From an uncultured Ruminococcus sp. (GTDB lineage Bacteria > Bacillota > Clostridia > Oscillospirales > Ruminococcaceae): DNA of 9,063 bases. The position numbers and the translations under genes are program-made. This document shows positions 1 through 5,876 of the stretch, piece after piece. The DNA is taken from NCBI GenBank assembly GCA_902783235.1, contig CACZQG010000202.1, forward strand, positions 1 to 9,063, written 5' to 3'. How positions within the stretch are numbered: the first letter of the stretch is position 1; every line of letters begins with the position of its first letter. Below the pieces are notes generated by a model that was not told the origin of the DNA, did no database searches, and was given only the letters and a program-made list of their open reading frames with translations.

Positions 1-1007
1 CCGATAGTGAAAAAGCGTTGATGGAGATCCACGGACTGCTGCGGCTTTATTTCCATGTAGCCGGTATCACAGCTCATTTTATCTGTTATATTGGGAGCAT
101 CTATCATAGCTGTCATAGGCTCCGGGCAGAAATAGCCGTTAAAGCCCTTATCATTCCAGATTATCCAGAATTTGTATTCATCTGAGACCTCATAGGCTAT
201 TCCCTTACCGGTGGCTGTGTCCCTGGCAATAACACCGTGGAAGTCCTGTCCCTCCAGCTTCTGTGTGCCGGTAACATACATTTCATTGTCAACATTCTGC
301 AAAACAGCCTGTCTGCCCTCGTTAAGGTATTCAAGATCGGTGCCCTCAAGGTCAACGGGTTCACCCTGGGGAAGGCATCTGCTGTTGAGTCTGCATCTTT
401 TCTGTACAGGTACGAAAAGACGTATATCCTCCTGCTTTCCGCCGTCAACAAAGGGGGCGTTCATAGCTGTATGTGTAGCAAAGGACAAGGGCATCATCTT
501 ATTGGAAAGATTGGTGAATGTCACCTTTTGCTCAAAGCCGCATTCTGACAGGGTGAAGGTGAATTCAGCAAGAAATTTTATGGGCAGATACTGAAAGAAC
601 TCATCATTTTCATCATATCTGTAGGCTGTTTTTACCACTGCACAGTTGTTATCGGAATAGTGCTCCACCAGCTCATGCTCTCTTTTCTGTAAAAAGCCAT
701 GAATGTGATTGTTAAAGGGTGCCTTTTCGTTTACAGGCAGATGATATTCACTGTCGCTGGTCCTGAGCACTCCGTCTGCAAATCTGTTGGGCAGGTAGAG
801 TGAGGGAAGTCCCCATACCTCCGGAGAATTTTTGATAACAGATGCATCATTTTCTTCCTTGAAGCGGAAAAACTCTATCCCGGCTTTATCATCATGAAGT
901 CTCATTACATTTGAGCCAAGCTTATATGCAATATATGCAGTGTATCCGCCTGCTTTCATTTCCACTATTTCAGTGCCTTTATATTCCTTTTTTTCTGTGC
1001 TGTTCAT
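1..1007 (-). CDS. Aldose 1-epimerase (GalM/COG2017 family), 3' end cut by the window edge
   Basis: 335 codons are visible, and the C-terminus continues past position 1. Family members interconvert the alpha and beta anomers of aldoses in the cytoplasm. The catalytic landmarks are present: a HIHG motif (His101/His103, the first conserved His of GalM), a THT motif at 178-180 in the place of the family's GxHPYF (His179, general acid), and a CPEPMT motif with Glu296 (general base, normally ClEPwT). Since the family is usually about 300-350 residues, only a few residues are probably missing. I chose the ATG at 1007 because the two ATGs just upstream (1015, 1018) run into a stop at once. A GAAAGGA stretch lies about 13 nt upstream, rather far for a ribosome binding site. 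The gene starts 7 bp after the birA stop, so the two are very likely cotranscribed. The sugar substrate cannot be told from the sequence. Confidence 0.85.
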   Translation of the reverse strand, partial: MNSTEKKEYKGTEIVEMKAGGYTAYIAYKLGSNVMRLHDDKAGIEFFRFKEENDASVIKNSPEVWGLPSLYLPNRFADGVLRTSDSEYHLPVNEKAPFNNHIHGFLQKREHELVEHYSDNNCAVVKTAYRYDENDEFFQYLPIKFLAEFTFTLSECGFEQKVTFTNLSNKMMPLSFATHTAMNAPFVDGGKQEDIRLFVPVQKRCRLNSRCLPQGEPVDLEGTDLEYLNEGRQAVLQNVDNEMYVTGTQKLEGQDFHGVIARDTATGKGIAYEVSDEYKFWIIWNDKGFNGYFCPEPMTAMIDAPNITDKMSCDTGYMEIKPQQSVDLHQRFFTI

Positions 1008-1014
1008 TTTAACA

Positions 1015-1779
1015 TCATTTTCCTTTCGGTATATTTGCTTCCCCCGACATCACTGTTTCTGTGATACCGTCAGGATATTTTACTACAAGTCCGCCGTTTT
1101 CGGCTATATCTATTGCCACTCCCATTCTGGGGGGTGAATATTTGGTGACCGTTACCTGCCTGCCCAGTATGCAGGACTTATTTTTGTATTCGGTCATAAA
1201 CTCTCCGCTTTCAAGACGGGATATAAGTCTGTCTGTTCTGTCCGCTATTTCCCTGGCTAAAGCACCAATAGGGTATTTTTTCCCTGTTTCATCCTCGATT
1301 GATGTTACTAAGGGGGCTACGTCCGGCGGCATAAGCCCTTTTATGCTGCCTACATTAACGCCGATGCCTATAAGGGCGTAGCTTATTCTATCGCCTGTAA
1401 GGGCACCTTCTGTCAGTATACCGCACAGCTTTCTGCCATTGAGATATACGTCATTCACCCATTTTATACCGGTCTCAACTCCGCAGATACTGTCGATAGC
1501 TCCCGATACTGCCACCGCAGCCATAGGAGTCAGAAGGGTAAGCTTTTCTGCGGCACATTGAGGGCGTACTATCATGGTCATATACAGCCCCGTACCCTTC
1601 GGGGAAATGAAACGCCGTCCCAGTCTGCCTTTGCCTGCTGTCTGGGAGCCGGCGATAACTACACTGCCGTGGGGTGCCCCTCTGACAGCCAGTTCTTTGG
1701 CGTAGTTGTTGGTGGAATCCACCCGGTCCAGGAGAGTAAGCTCCCTTGTTCCGTCAAAATATTCTTCAGTTTCAGACAT
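1015..1779 (-). CDS. birA: Biotin--[biotin carboxyl carrier protein] ligase, catalytic-only (group I BirA)
   Basis: 254 aa. The enzyme joins biotin to ATP to give biotinyl-AMP, then transfers biotin to a lysine of biotin-dependent carboxylases or decarboxylases. Visible motifs: DSTNNYAKE near residues 21-29 (substrate-entry helix), the adenylate-binding loop AGKGRLGR at 48-55 (GRGRRGR in E. coli), KWVND at 106-110 followed by GRKLCGIL with the catalytic Lys117, an IGIGVNVG strand, and a C-terminal SH3-like domain ending with MSGEA. There is no N-terminal winged-helix domain, so it should not act as a biotin repressor. The reading frame is open up to 1881, but that extension would overlap ytaF and the promoter region. 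The ATG at 1779 sits behind an AAAGAG ribosome binding site and starts where BirA homology begins. It is the first gene of a two-gene unit with the epimerase; no functional link is apparent. Confidence 0.93.
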   Translation of the reverse strand: MSETEEYFDGTRELTLLDRVDSTNNYAKELAVRGAPHGSVVIAGSQTAGKGRLGRRFISPKGTGLYMTMIVRPQCAAEKLTLLTPMAAVAVSGAIDSICGVETGIKWVNDVYLNGRKLCGILTEGALTGDRISYALIGIGVNVGSIKGLMPPDVAPLVTSIEDETGKKYPIGALAREIADRTDRLISRLESGEFMTEYKNKSCILGRQVTVTKYSPPRMGVAIDIAENGGLVVKYPDGITETVMSGEANIPKGK

Positions 1780-1780
1780 T

Positions 1781-1809
1781 TTGTCACTCTTTCTGTTATA
1801 CGGTAATAT
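1781..1809 (+). promoter_or_regulatory. Probable promoter of ytaF
   Basis: TTGTCA (1781-1786) and TAATAT (1804-1809) are 17 bp apart and lie about 40 bp before the TTG start of ytaF. A better -10 (TATAAT, 1807-1812) overlaps it but would need a 20-bp spacer. An 11-bp palindrome, GTGATCATCAC (1817-1827), sits near the expected transcription start. Confidence 0.45.
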
Positions 1810-1835
1810 AATAAAAGTGATCATCACCTGCACAA
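1808..1835 (-). promoter_or_regulatory. Possible promoter of birA
   Basis: Read on the minus strand, TTGTGC (1835-1830) and TATTAT (1813-1808) are 16 bp apart and lie about 30 bp upstream of the birA ATG. The -35 is weak. It overlaps the ytaF promoter, so the two divergent genes may share control, and the 1817-1827 palindrome lies in its spacer. Confidence 0.35.
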
Positions 1836-1849
1836 AGGAGGGATAATAC

Positions 1850-2467
1850 TTGTTATCTGATATTCTGCTTGTACTTGCCACCGTTACCGATACTTTTTTA
1901 GCATCCCTGTCCTATGGCAGCGGAGGCATTAAGATACCGTTTGTGTCAGGCGTTATACTTTCCGTGGTAAGTACGCTGATACTGACTCTGTCGGTAAGCC
2001 TGTCCCATATCCTCGGGGGATATATTACCGGGGAAATATGTATAGTCCTTAGCAGCATCATTCTGTTTCTGATAGGCGCATTGCAGCTTTTTCAAAAAGG
2101 CTTGAAATCATTGCTGAAAAAGCATAGGGGAAGCGGCAGGCTGTCCTTCCGCTTTCTGGATATAGGCTTTGTCATACGGGTTTACATAGACGAAACTCAG
2201 GCTGACCTTGACCGCTCCAAGACCCTTTCCCCCGGAGAGTCCCTTTCCCTTGCTGCCGCACTTTCTGTGGATTCTGTATCCGGCGGTATCGGTGCGGGCT
2301 TATGGGAAATAAATATCCTGCGACTGACGCTTCTGAGCTTTACCCTTTGTATGCTGTCGATATATCTGGGGAGTATTTTAGGCAGCCGCATAAACCGCAA
2401 AGGACGGGATATGTCCTGGATATCGGGAGCATTTCTTATGATACTGGCTGTAAGCAAGCTGCTTTAA
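1850..2467 (+). CDS. ytaF: Sporulation membrane protein YtaF, MntP-like transporter fold
   Basis: 205 aa, the usual length for YtaF. It is an integral membrane protein with roughly six hydrophobic segments (about 1-20, 30-52, 60-82, 130-152, 156-178 and 188-204). It has an internal duplication typical of the MntP manganese-efflux superfamily: TVTDTF with Asp14 in the first half and LSVDSVSGG with Asp141 in the second, both acidic residues inside membrane segments. The hydrophilic middle contains the family signature around IRVYIDETQADLDRSKTLS followed by GES. The start is TTG at 1850, which has a near-perfect ribosome binding site (AAAGGAGGG, 1834-1842) 7 nt upstream; no ATG competes. YtaF is known as a spore-associated protein in Bacillus, and its transport substrate is unproven. 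It is a single gene transcribed away from birA and convergent with the gatD-like gene. Confidence 0.85.
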   Translation: MLSDILLVLATVTDTFLASLSYGSGGIKIPFVSGVILSVVSTLILTLSVSLSHILGGYITGEICIVLSSIILFLIGALQLFQKGLKSLLKKHRGSGRLSFRFLDIGFVIRVYIDETQADLDRSKTLSPGESLSLAAALSVDSVSGGIGAGLWEINILRLTLLSFTLCMLSIYLGSILGSRINRKGRDMSWISGAFLMILAVSKLL

Positions 2468-2523
2468 GGCAGCACCGCACCCGAACAAAGCTTCCAAGCG
2501 GTTTTTGTGCGGTGTTGCCTTAA
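2464..2523. repeat. 60-bp palindromic element between convergent genes, possible bidirectional terminator
   Basis: The 17-bp arms TTAAGGCAGCACCGCAC (2464-2480) and GTGCGGTGTTGCCTTAA (2507-2523) are complementary at 16 of 17 positions, and the exception is a G-T wobble in the plus-strand transcript. The 26-bp loop contains a small GCTTCCAAGC self-complementary stretch. The left arm supplies the TAA of ytaF, the right arm the TAA of the gatD-like gene on the other strand. Neither strand has a U-tract after the stem, so it is not a standard intrinsic terminator. The TTAA ends and a second CGGTATTGCCTTAA at 8854-8867 suggest a dispersed repeat (REP or MITE-like). Confidence 0.7.
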
Positions 2524-3236
2524 TGGATGCCCACCTTTTTATCCTTGAAATCTGCAATACGGGTGTTGTATGCCTTGATGACTTCTTCCTCAAAGGCAAG
2601 CTTTCTGTCCTGTCCGCACAGCTTTTTGATAAGCTTTTTTGTAAAATAGGGGTTGAGTATCAGGAGGGGACCCAAAAGATATGTGCCGTAAAAGCTGTTC
2701 CGTGTATAGCCCTCTGTGAATTCATCATCATTCATAGGTACGCCCTTGGTCATTTTAACAAAGGGTACAAGACCTTCTCCCGGATATCCTTTGGTAAACT
2801 GCGCCCTGAAGGCGGCTATCTCTATATCCTCATAGTTTCCCAGTACAAGTCCCGAGAAACGGTTCATCATATCTCTTTTTGCGGTAAAATCGTTTATGCC
2901 CAGACATTCCGTAACTGTACCGTCCTTGTCGGTTATCCTTTTTCCAAAGACCTCATGGGCGTTTCCTGTCATAAGGAACACTGTACCTTTCTGTATAAGC
3001 TCCTCTATCCTGTCACGGAAGGGCTTTAGCCGTTTTATCACCTGAAGCTGTGTATTCTCGGTCATAGGTCCCATATATATCATATCAACATGGTTATCCG
3101 CAAAGAAGGGACGGTCATTCAAAGCAGTCTGCTCAAAACGGGCTTCGGGAAGACACTGCCTTAAATACTTCATGTTTGCACCGTCACCGAAAAGACTGCA
3201 CACCTCGGGAAAAAGCTCCTCTATAACTATACTCAT
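2520..3236 (-). CDS. GatD-like glutamine amidotransferase subunit lacking the catalytic Cys and His
   Basis: 238 aa, the normal length for GatD, the glutaminase subunit of lipid II isoglutaminyl synthase (MurT/GatD). Family landmarks can be aligned along the whole protein: the N-terminal LFPEVCSLFGDGANMKYLR (GatD: ...LNLYSDIGNIIALR), FGKRITDKDGT, GINDF near 113-117, and GTYLLGPLL at 184-192 (GatD: GTYLHGPIL). The two residues needed for glutamine hydrolysis are absent. The CGGYQ nucleophile elbow reads GNAHE with Gly91 in place of Cys94, and Leu188 replaces His189 (S. aureus numbering, from memory). The NHGGRT substrate segment is also lost. The frame is open and intact. It starts with an ATG overlapping the murT stop (ATGA), behind AAGGAGG at 3253-3247. 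I infer a pseudo-glutaminase that keeps a structural or regulatory role with the MurT-like partner. No gene symbol is given because the activity is doubtful. Confidence 0.85.
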   Translation of the reverse strand: MSIVIEELFPEVCSLFGDGANMKYLRQCLPEARFEQTALNDRPFFADNHVDMIYMGPMTENTQLQVIKRLKPFRDRIEELIQKGTVFLMTGNAHEVFGKRITDKDGTVTECLGINDFTAKRDMMNRFSGLVLGNYEDIEIAAFRAQFTKGYPGEGLVPFVKMTKGVPMNDDEFTEGYTRNSFYGTYLLGPLLILNPYFTKKLIKKLCGQDRKLAFEEEVIKAYNTRIADFKDKKVGIH

Positions 3237-4615
3237 TTTACCTCTCCCTCCTTGCTGTCAAGTGCTTTCAGCTGTGCCTTTATACTGTTCAGGGATTCCA
3301 CATTGAACAGATCGTACATTATCATTATCTTGTCTATTCCATCGGTCTTCAGATGCTTCACCGTATCGGTCTCGTAACGGCAGCAGGTTATCCTGCTCTT
3401 GTCAACTCCTGCCAGCAGCAGTCTTACCATATAGTCATCGGCTCTTTTGCCTCCGACTATTATCTGTTTTATGTCATCGCCCTTTAAAAATTCAAAGTCG
3501 GTCTCGTATATCCAGGCGATATTTTCAGAAGTACGCTTGCCGTCATACAGATCCTCCAGTATCATAATGACTGCCTTATTTCCGGATTCACGTCTTACAA
3601 AGTCACATACTCCCGAACAAGCCACAGGGTTCTGACCCTTGGCAAGGGATATTATGACCTCCTTCCCTGCGGCATTAAAGCTGTCATAGCGTGATCTTAC
3701 GACCTTGACCTCCGACATGGAGCTTTGCACCTGCTCATAGGAAAGACCGTAGCTCCTTGCAAAGGTCACTGCCGCACAGGTATTGTACAGATCCGTAATA
3801 CGATTATTAGGCAGCTTATAGCGTTCTTCCTTGCCGTTATGCATTATTACTGCCTCGCCGTTTTCCGTTCTTACCACCCGGAAATCCACCTGAGGAGAGC
3901 CGAAATCACAGCTGCTGTTACTGCATTTTGCCTGTCCTATGTGGTTATAATGCCTGAAGGAGTAGCTTAGCTTGCTGCCGCATTTGGGACAGCTTACTAT
4001 ATCACAGATTATATTGTCAAGGGTGGGCTTTTCATCGGGAAGCTGTGCAATGCCGAAATGGGTACGGGGATTTTCGGGGGCTAATCTGCTGCTTATAAGA
4101 TCATCGCCGTTAAGGATCAGCTTTGTCTTATCCGGTATATTGGCATTCAGTATATTGAATATAAACTCAGTGTGTGCATTTCTTTTCAGAGAATCCCTCT
4201 GCAAATTTGTACACACCAGCCAGTCGGGTCTGACATAGGGCAATACTCTGGCAGCACTTCTTTCGTCCACCTCCAGTACCATAGTGTCCTTTTTGAAGCC
4301 GCCCTTCATAGTACAGTGGTCAAGAAGGAGGGAGGCGATACCTGTATCAACGTTGCCTCCGAAGCTGTTATTAATGGTATCCGCACCGTTGGAACGAAGT
4401 ATGTTATTTATCATGTTGGAAACTGTAGTCTTGCCGTTGGTACCCGTTACTGCGATCACGTTTTTCGGCATATCGAAATGATGCAGCAGCTTCGGATAGA
4501 ATATGAGCATTATCTCACCGGGAAGATTGGTGGCATTGCGTTTTAAAAGACGCATAAGCTTTATAAGTATCTTGGCTCCTGCTATGGAGATGTAAAATCG
4601 AATCGGTTTTTTCAT
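3233..4615 (-). CDS. murT: MurT-like Mur ligase (lipid II isoglutaminyl synthase subunit family), divergent
   Basis: 460 aa. MurT activates the alpha-carboxyl of D-Glu in the lipid II stem peptide with ATP and, using ammonia from GatD, makes D-isoglutamine at the inner membrane face. Seen here: an N-terminal region ending LPGEI (31-35), the Mur ligase P-loop GTNGKTT (58-64), EVDE (115-118), NLQRDSLKR (137-145; usually NxFRDQxDR), a Cys4 zinc-ribbon insertion unique to MurT (CPKC at 209-212 and C231-x4-C236; the second pair is normally CxC), and a C-terminal DUF1727 region with WIYETDFE (368-375). The DGRDTSW segment holding the Asp proposed to complete the GatD triad (D349 in S. aureus) reads DGKRTSENIAW. 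I chose the ATG at 4615 because GAGGA lies 6 nt upstream and homology begins there; the frame is open up to 4684. It is the first gene of the operon and overlaps the gatD-like gene by 4 bp. Confidence 0.88.
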   Translation of the reverse strand: MKKPIRFYISIAGAKILIKLMRLLKRNATNLPGEIMLIFYPKLLHHFDMPKNVIAVTGTNGKTTVSNMINNILRSNGADTINNSFGGNVDTGIASLLLDHCTMKGGFKKDTMVLEVDERSAARVLPYVRPDWLVCTNLQRDSLKRNAHTEFIFNILNANIPDKTKLILNGDDLISSRLAPENPRTHFGIAQLPDEKPTLDNIICDIVSCPKCGSKLSYSFRHYNHIGQAKCSNSSCDFGSPQVDFRVVRTENGEAVIMHNGKEERYKLPNNRITDLYNTCAAVTFARSYGLSYEQVQSSMSEVKVVRSRYDSFNAAGKEVIISLAKGQNPVACSGVCDFVRRESGNKAVIMILEDLYDGKRTSENIAWIYETDFEFLKGDDIKQIIVGGKRADDYMVRLLLAGVDKSRITCCRYETDTVKHLKTDGIDKIMIMYDLFNVESLNSIKAQLKALDSKEGEVK

Positions 4616-4791
4616 AAGTTGTCCTCTTTTATTCTTTTGATTTTTATAGCAATACCGTACAGTATCTCCGGCTCTTGACTGCACGCCTTGTTAATGATGT
4701 ATAAACCGCATTCCCATCGCAGTTAATAAAGGGGCAGCAGTCGGCTGTTATACGGTGTTGACTTCGGTAAATAATTATCAATACACCTCTT

Positions 4792-4820
4792 ATCATAGCA
4801 TTTTTTTATGAAAATGTCAA
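4792..4820 (-). promoter_or_regulatory. Strong vegetative promoter for the murT-gatD-like operon
   Basis: On the minus strand a consensus -35 TTGACA (4820-4815) is followed after 17 bp by TATGAT (4797-4792), with a TGC extended -10 just before it. Transcription should start near 4785, giving a leader of about 170 nt before the ATG at 4615. Part of that leader can fold (GGTGT with ACACC around 4785-4755), but it matches no riboswitch class that I recognise. Confidence 0.8.
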
Positions 4821-4908
4821 CTCATTGCGCATTTAAACTCCGCTTTGTCATTATTGAAAAAAATCGCAGAGCATTTTATACATATCATACTAAATTCATG
4901 GATATAGC

Positions 4909-4937
4909 TTGCATTATAATGTGAAATATGGTATAAT
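4909..4937 (+). promoter_or_regulatory. Vegetative promoter for the two-component operon
   Basis: TTGCAT (4909-4914), a 17-bp spacer and a perfect TATAAT (4932-4937) preceded by TGG (extended -10). Transcription should start near 4944, giving a leader of about 107 nt. The 88 bp between this promoter and the divergent murT promoter are AT-rich and show no clear operator. Confidence 0.75.
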
Positions 4938-4955
4938 ACTGATATGGTCATAAGG

Positions 4956-4978
4956 AGCAAAGCCTGCCGTGCTTTGCT
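4956..4978 (+). other. Leader hairpin 1 upstream of the response regulator
   Basis: AGCAAAGC (4956-4963) pairs perfectly with GCTTTGCT (4971-4978) around a 7-nt loop. It starts about 12 nt into the predicted transcript and is followed by TTACATTATAAAT rather than a U-tract, so it is not an intrinsic terminator. An AAGGAG sequence lies at its base (4952-4957). Confidence 0.5.
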
Positions 4979-5000
4979 TACATTATAAATCATAAACACA

Positions 5001-5020
5001 GCAGCATTTCCGGATGCTGC
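5001..5020 (+). other. Leader hairpin 2 upstream of the response regulator
   Basis: GCAGCAT (5001-5007) pairs with ATGCTGC (5014-5020) around the loop TTCCGG. It is followed by CTTACATAATATT, which echoes the TTACATTATAAAT tail of the first hairpin. It ends 14 nt before the AAGGAG ribosome binding site (5035-5040) of the regulator gene, so it could influence ribosome access or RNA stability. Confidence 0.5.
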
Positions 5021-5050
5021 CTTACATAATATTCAAGGAGTAGATAAGCT

Positions 5051-5851
5051 ATGTCAAAGGATATACTGATAATCAGCCGTGAAACCGGCTTTATGATGAA
5101 TGCTCTCACAAAAAATCTTGCAGCAAACGGATTTGAAGCCCGGCATATCGATCCGTCCGATCTTGTTTCTTCCCCGGACGGTCACATTGACGGAGGTAAT
5201 CCCCGGCTTATTCTTTTATACACCGGTGACTATACAAAGGGTGAAGAGGGGAGCAGGCTGCTGTCAATACTGAGGGATGTATGCGAAAATGGCAAAAGAA
5301 CACTTTTTATCGCAGGCAGCAGAGAGGAGATCTCCGGTGTGAAACAGGAAATACCGCCCCACATTGTGTCCTGCGAGGCGGAGCGGCCTTTTACCGTTCC
5401 CGGCATTATTGAACAGATAAAAAAGATACTTAAAAAGGACGACATAAATGCCGGAGGAAGAAAAAGCATCCTTCTGGTGGATGATGACGTTATGTTTCTT
5501 AAAATGACTATGAAATGGCTGTCAGAGCATTATGATGTGGCACTGGCTAAATCAGGAGGTCAGGCACTGGCATATCTGGAATCAAAATGTCCGGATCTTG
5601 TTATGCTGGACTACAATATGCCGGTCATGTCGGGAGCTCAGGTGATGCAGCAGATAAGATCATCTTCACCGCACTCGGATGTACCCATAATATTCCTTAC
5701 AGGCAAGTCTGACAAGGAAAGTGTGGCAGAGGTAATGGCATTGAAGCCTCAGGGGTACATTTTCAAGGCAAGTGCTCAGGCAGATATACTGAATACCATA
5801 AATGATTTCTTCAAAAAACAGTCATTGGACAGCAATATGTCCAATGACTGA
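5051..5851 (+). CDS. Tandem-receiver response regulator: pseudo-receiver plus canonical receiver, no output domain
   Basis: 266 aa. The C-terminal receiver (about 138-255) has every phosphorylation residue: acidic pocket Asp145/Asp146 in LLVDDD, phosphoacceptor Asp187 in MLDYNMP, Thr217 in FLTG and Lys239 in YIFKA. The N-terminal part (about 3-128) has the length and strand-helix rhythm of a receiver (DILIISRETG... then LILLYTGDY), but the acidic pair is missing and Tyr57 falls where the phosphorylated Asp should be, so it cannot be phosphorylated in the usual way. A glycine-rich linker (DINAGGRKS) joins the two. No DNA-binding, enzymatic or RNA-binding domain follows. It starts with ATG behind AAGGAG (10-nt spacing). 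The kinase gene follows after 25 bp, which makes this its likely phosphorelay partner, and it probably acts through protein contacts. The last ten codons form one arm and the loop of a perfect hairpin. Confidence 0.88.
   Translation: MSKDILIISRETGFMMNALTKNLAANGFEARHIDPSDLVSSPDGHIDGGNPRLILLYTGDYTKGEEGSRLLSILRDVCENGKRTLFIAGSREEISGVKQEIPPHIVSCEAERPFTVPGIIEQIKKILKKDDINAGGRKSILLVDDDVMFLKMTMKWLSEHYDVALAKSGGQALAYLESKCPDLVMLDYNMPVMSGAQVMQQIRSSSPHSDVPIIFLTGKSDKESVAEVMALKPQGYIFKASAQADILNTINDFFKKQSLDSNMSND
5813..5850 (-). terminator. Intrinsic terminator on the minus strand (antisense to the two-component operon)
   Basis: CAGTCATTGGACA (5819-5831) and TGTCCAATGACTG (5838-5850) form a perfect 13-bp stem with a 6-nt loop. 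Read on the minus strand the stem is followed directly by six T (5818-5813), which is the full rho-independent layout. On the plus strand the same hairpin ends inside the regulator stop codon (5849-5851) and has no U-tract. No minus-strand gene lies upstream, so any transcript it stops would be antisense to the kinase gene. In the sense mRNA it may act as an intercistronic hairpin. Confidence 0.65.
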
Positions 5852-5876
5852 CAGATGATACCGGGCGGTGAATACT

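Noticed and set aside
1015..1881. The longer birA frame starting at 1881
   Set aside because: It would overlap the start of ytaF and both promoters, and the additional 34 residues do not resemble the BirA winged-helix domain.
3233..4684. The longer murT frame starting at 4684
   Set aside because: The extra 23 residues have no homology and no ribosome binding site, whereas the ATG at 4615 has GAGGA at 6 nt.
4944..4988. A 14-codon open frame (ATG 4944, TAA 4988) in the leader of the response regulator
   Set aside because: It would have to be leaderless, no ribosome binding site precedes it, and such short frames occur by chance; it is kept only as part of the leader finding.
4616..5050. A known riboswitch in the divergent intergenic region
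   Set aside because: I looked for c-di-GMP, preQ1, THF and similar consensus cores on both strands and found none; only promoters and simple hairpins are visible.
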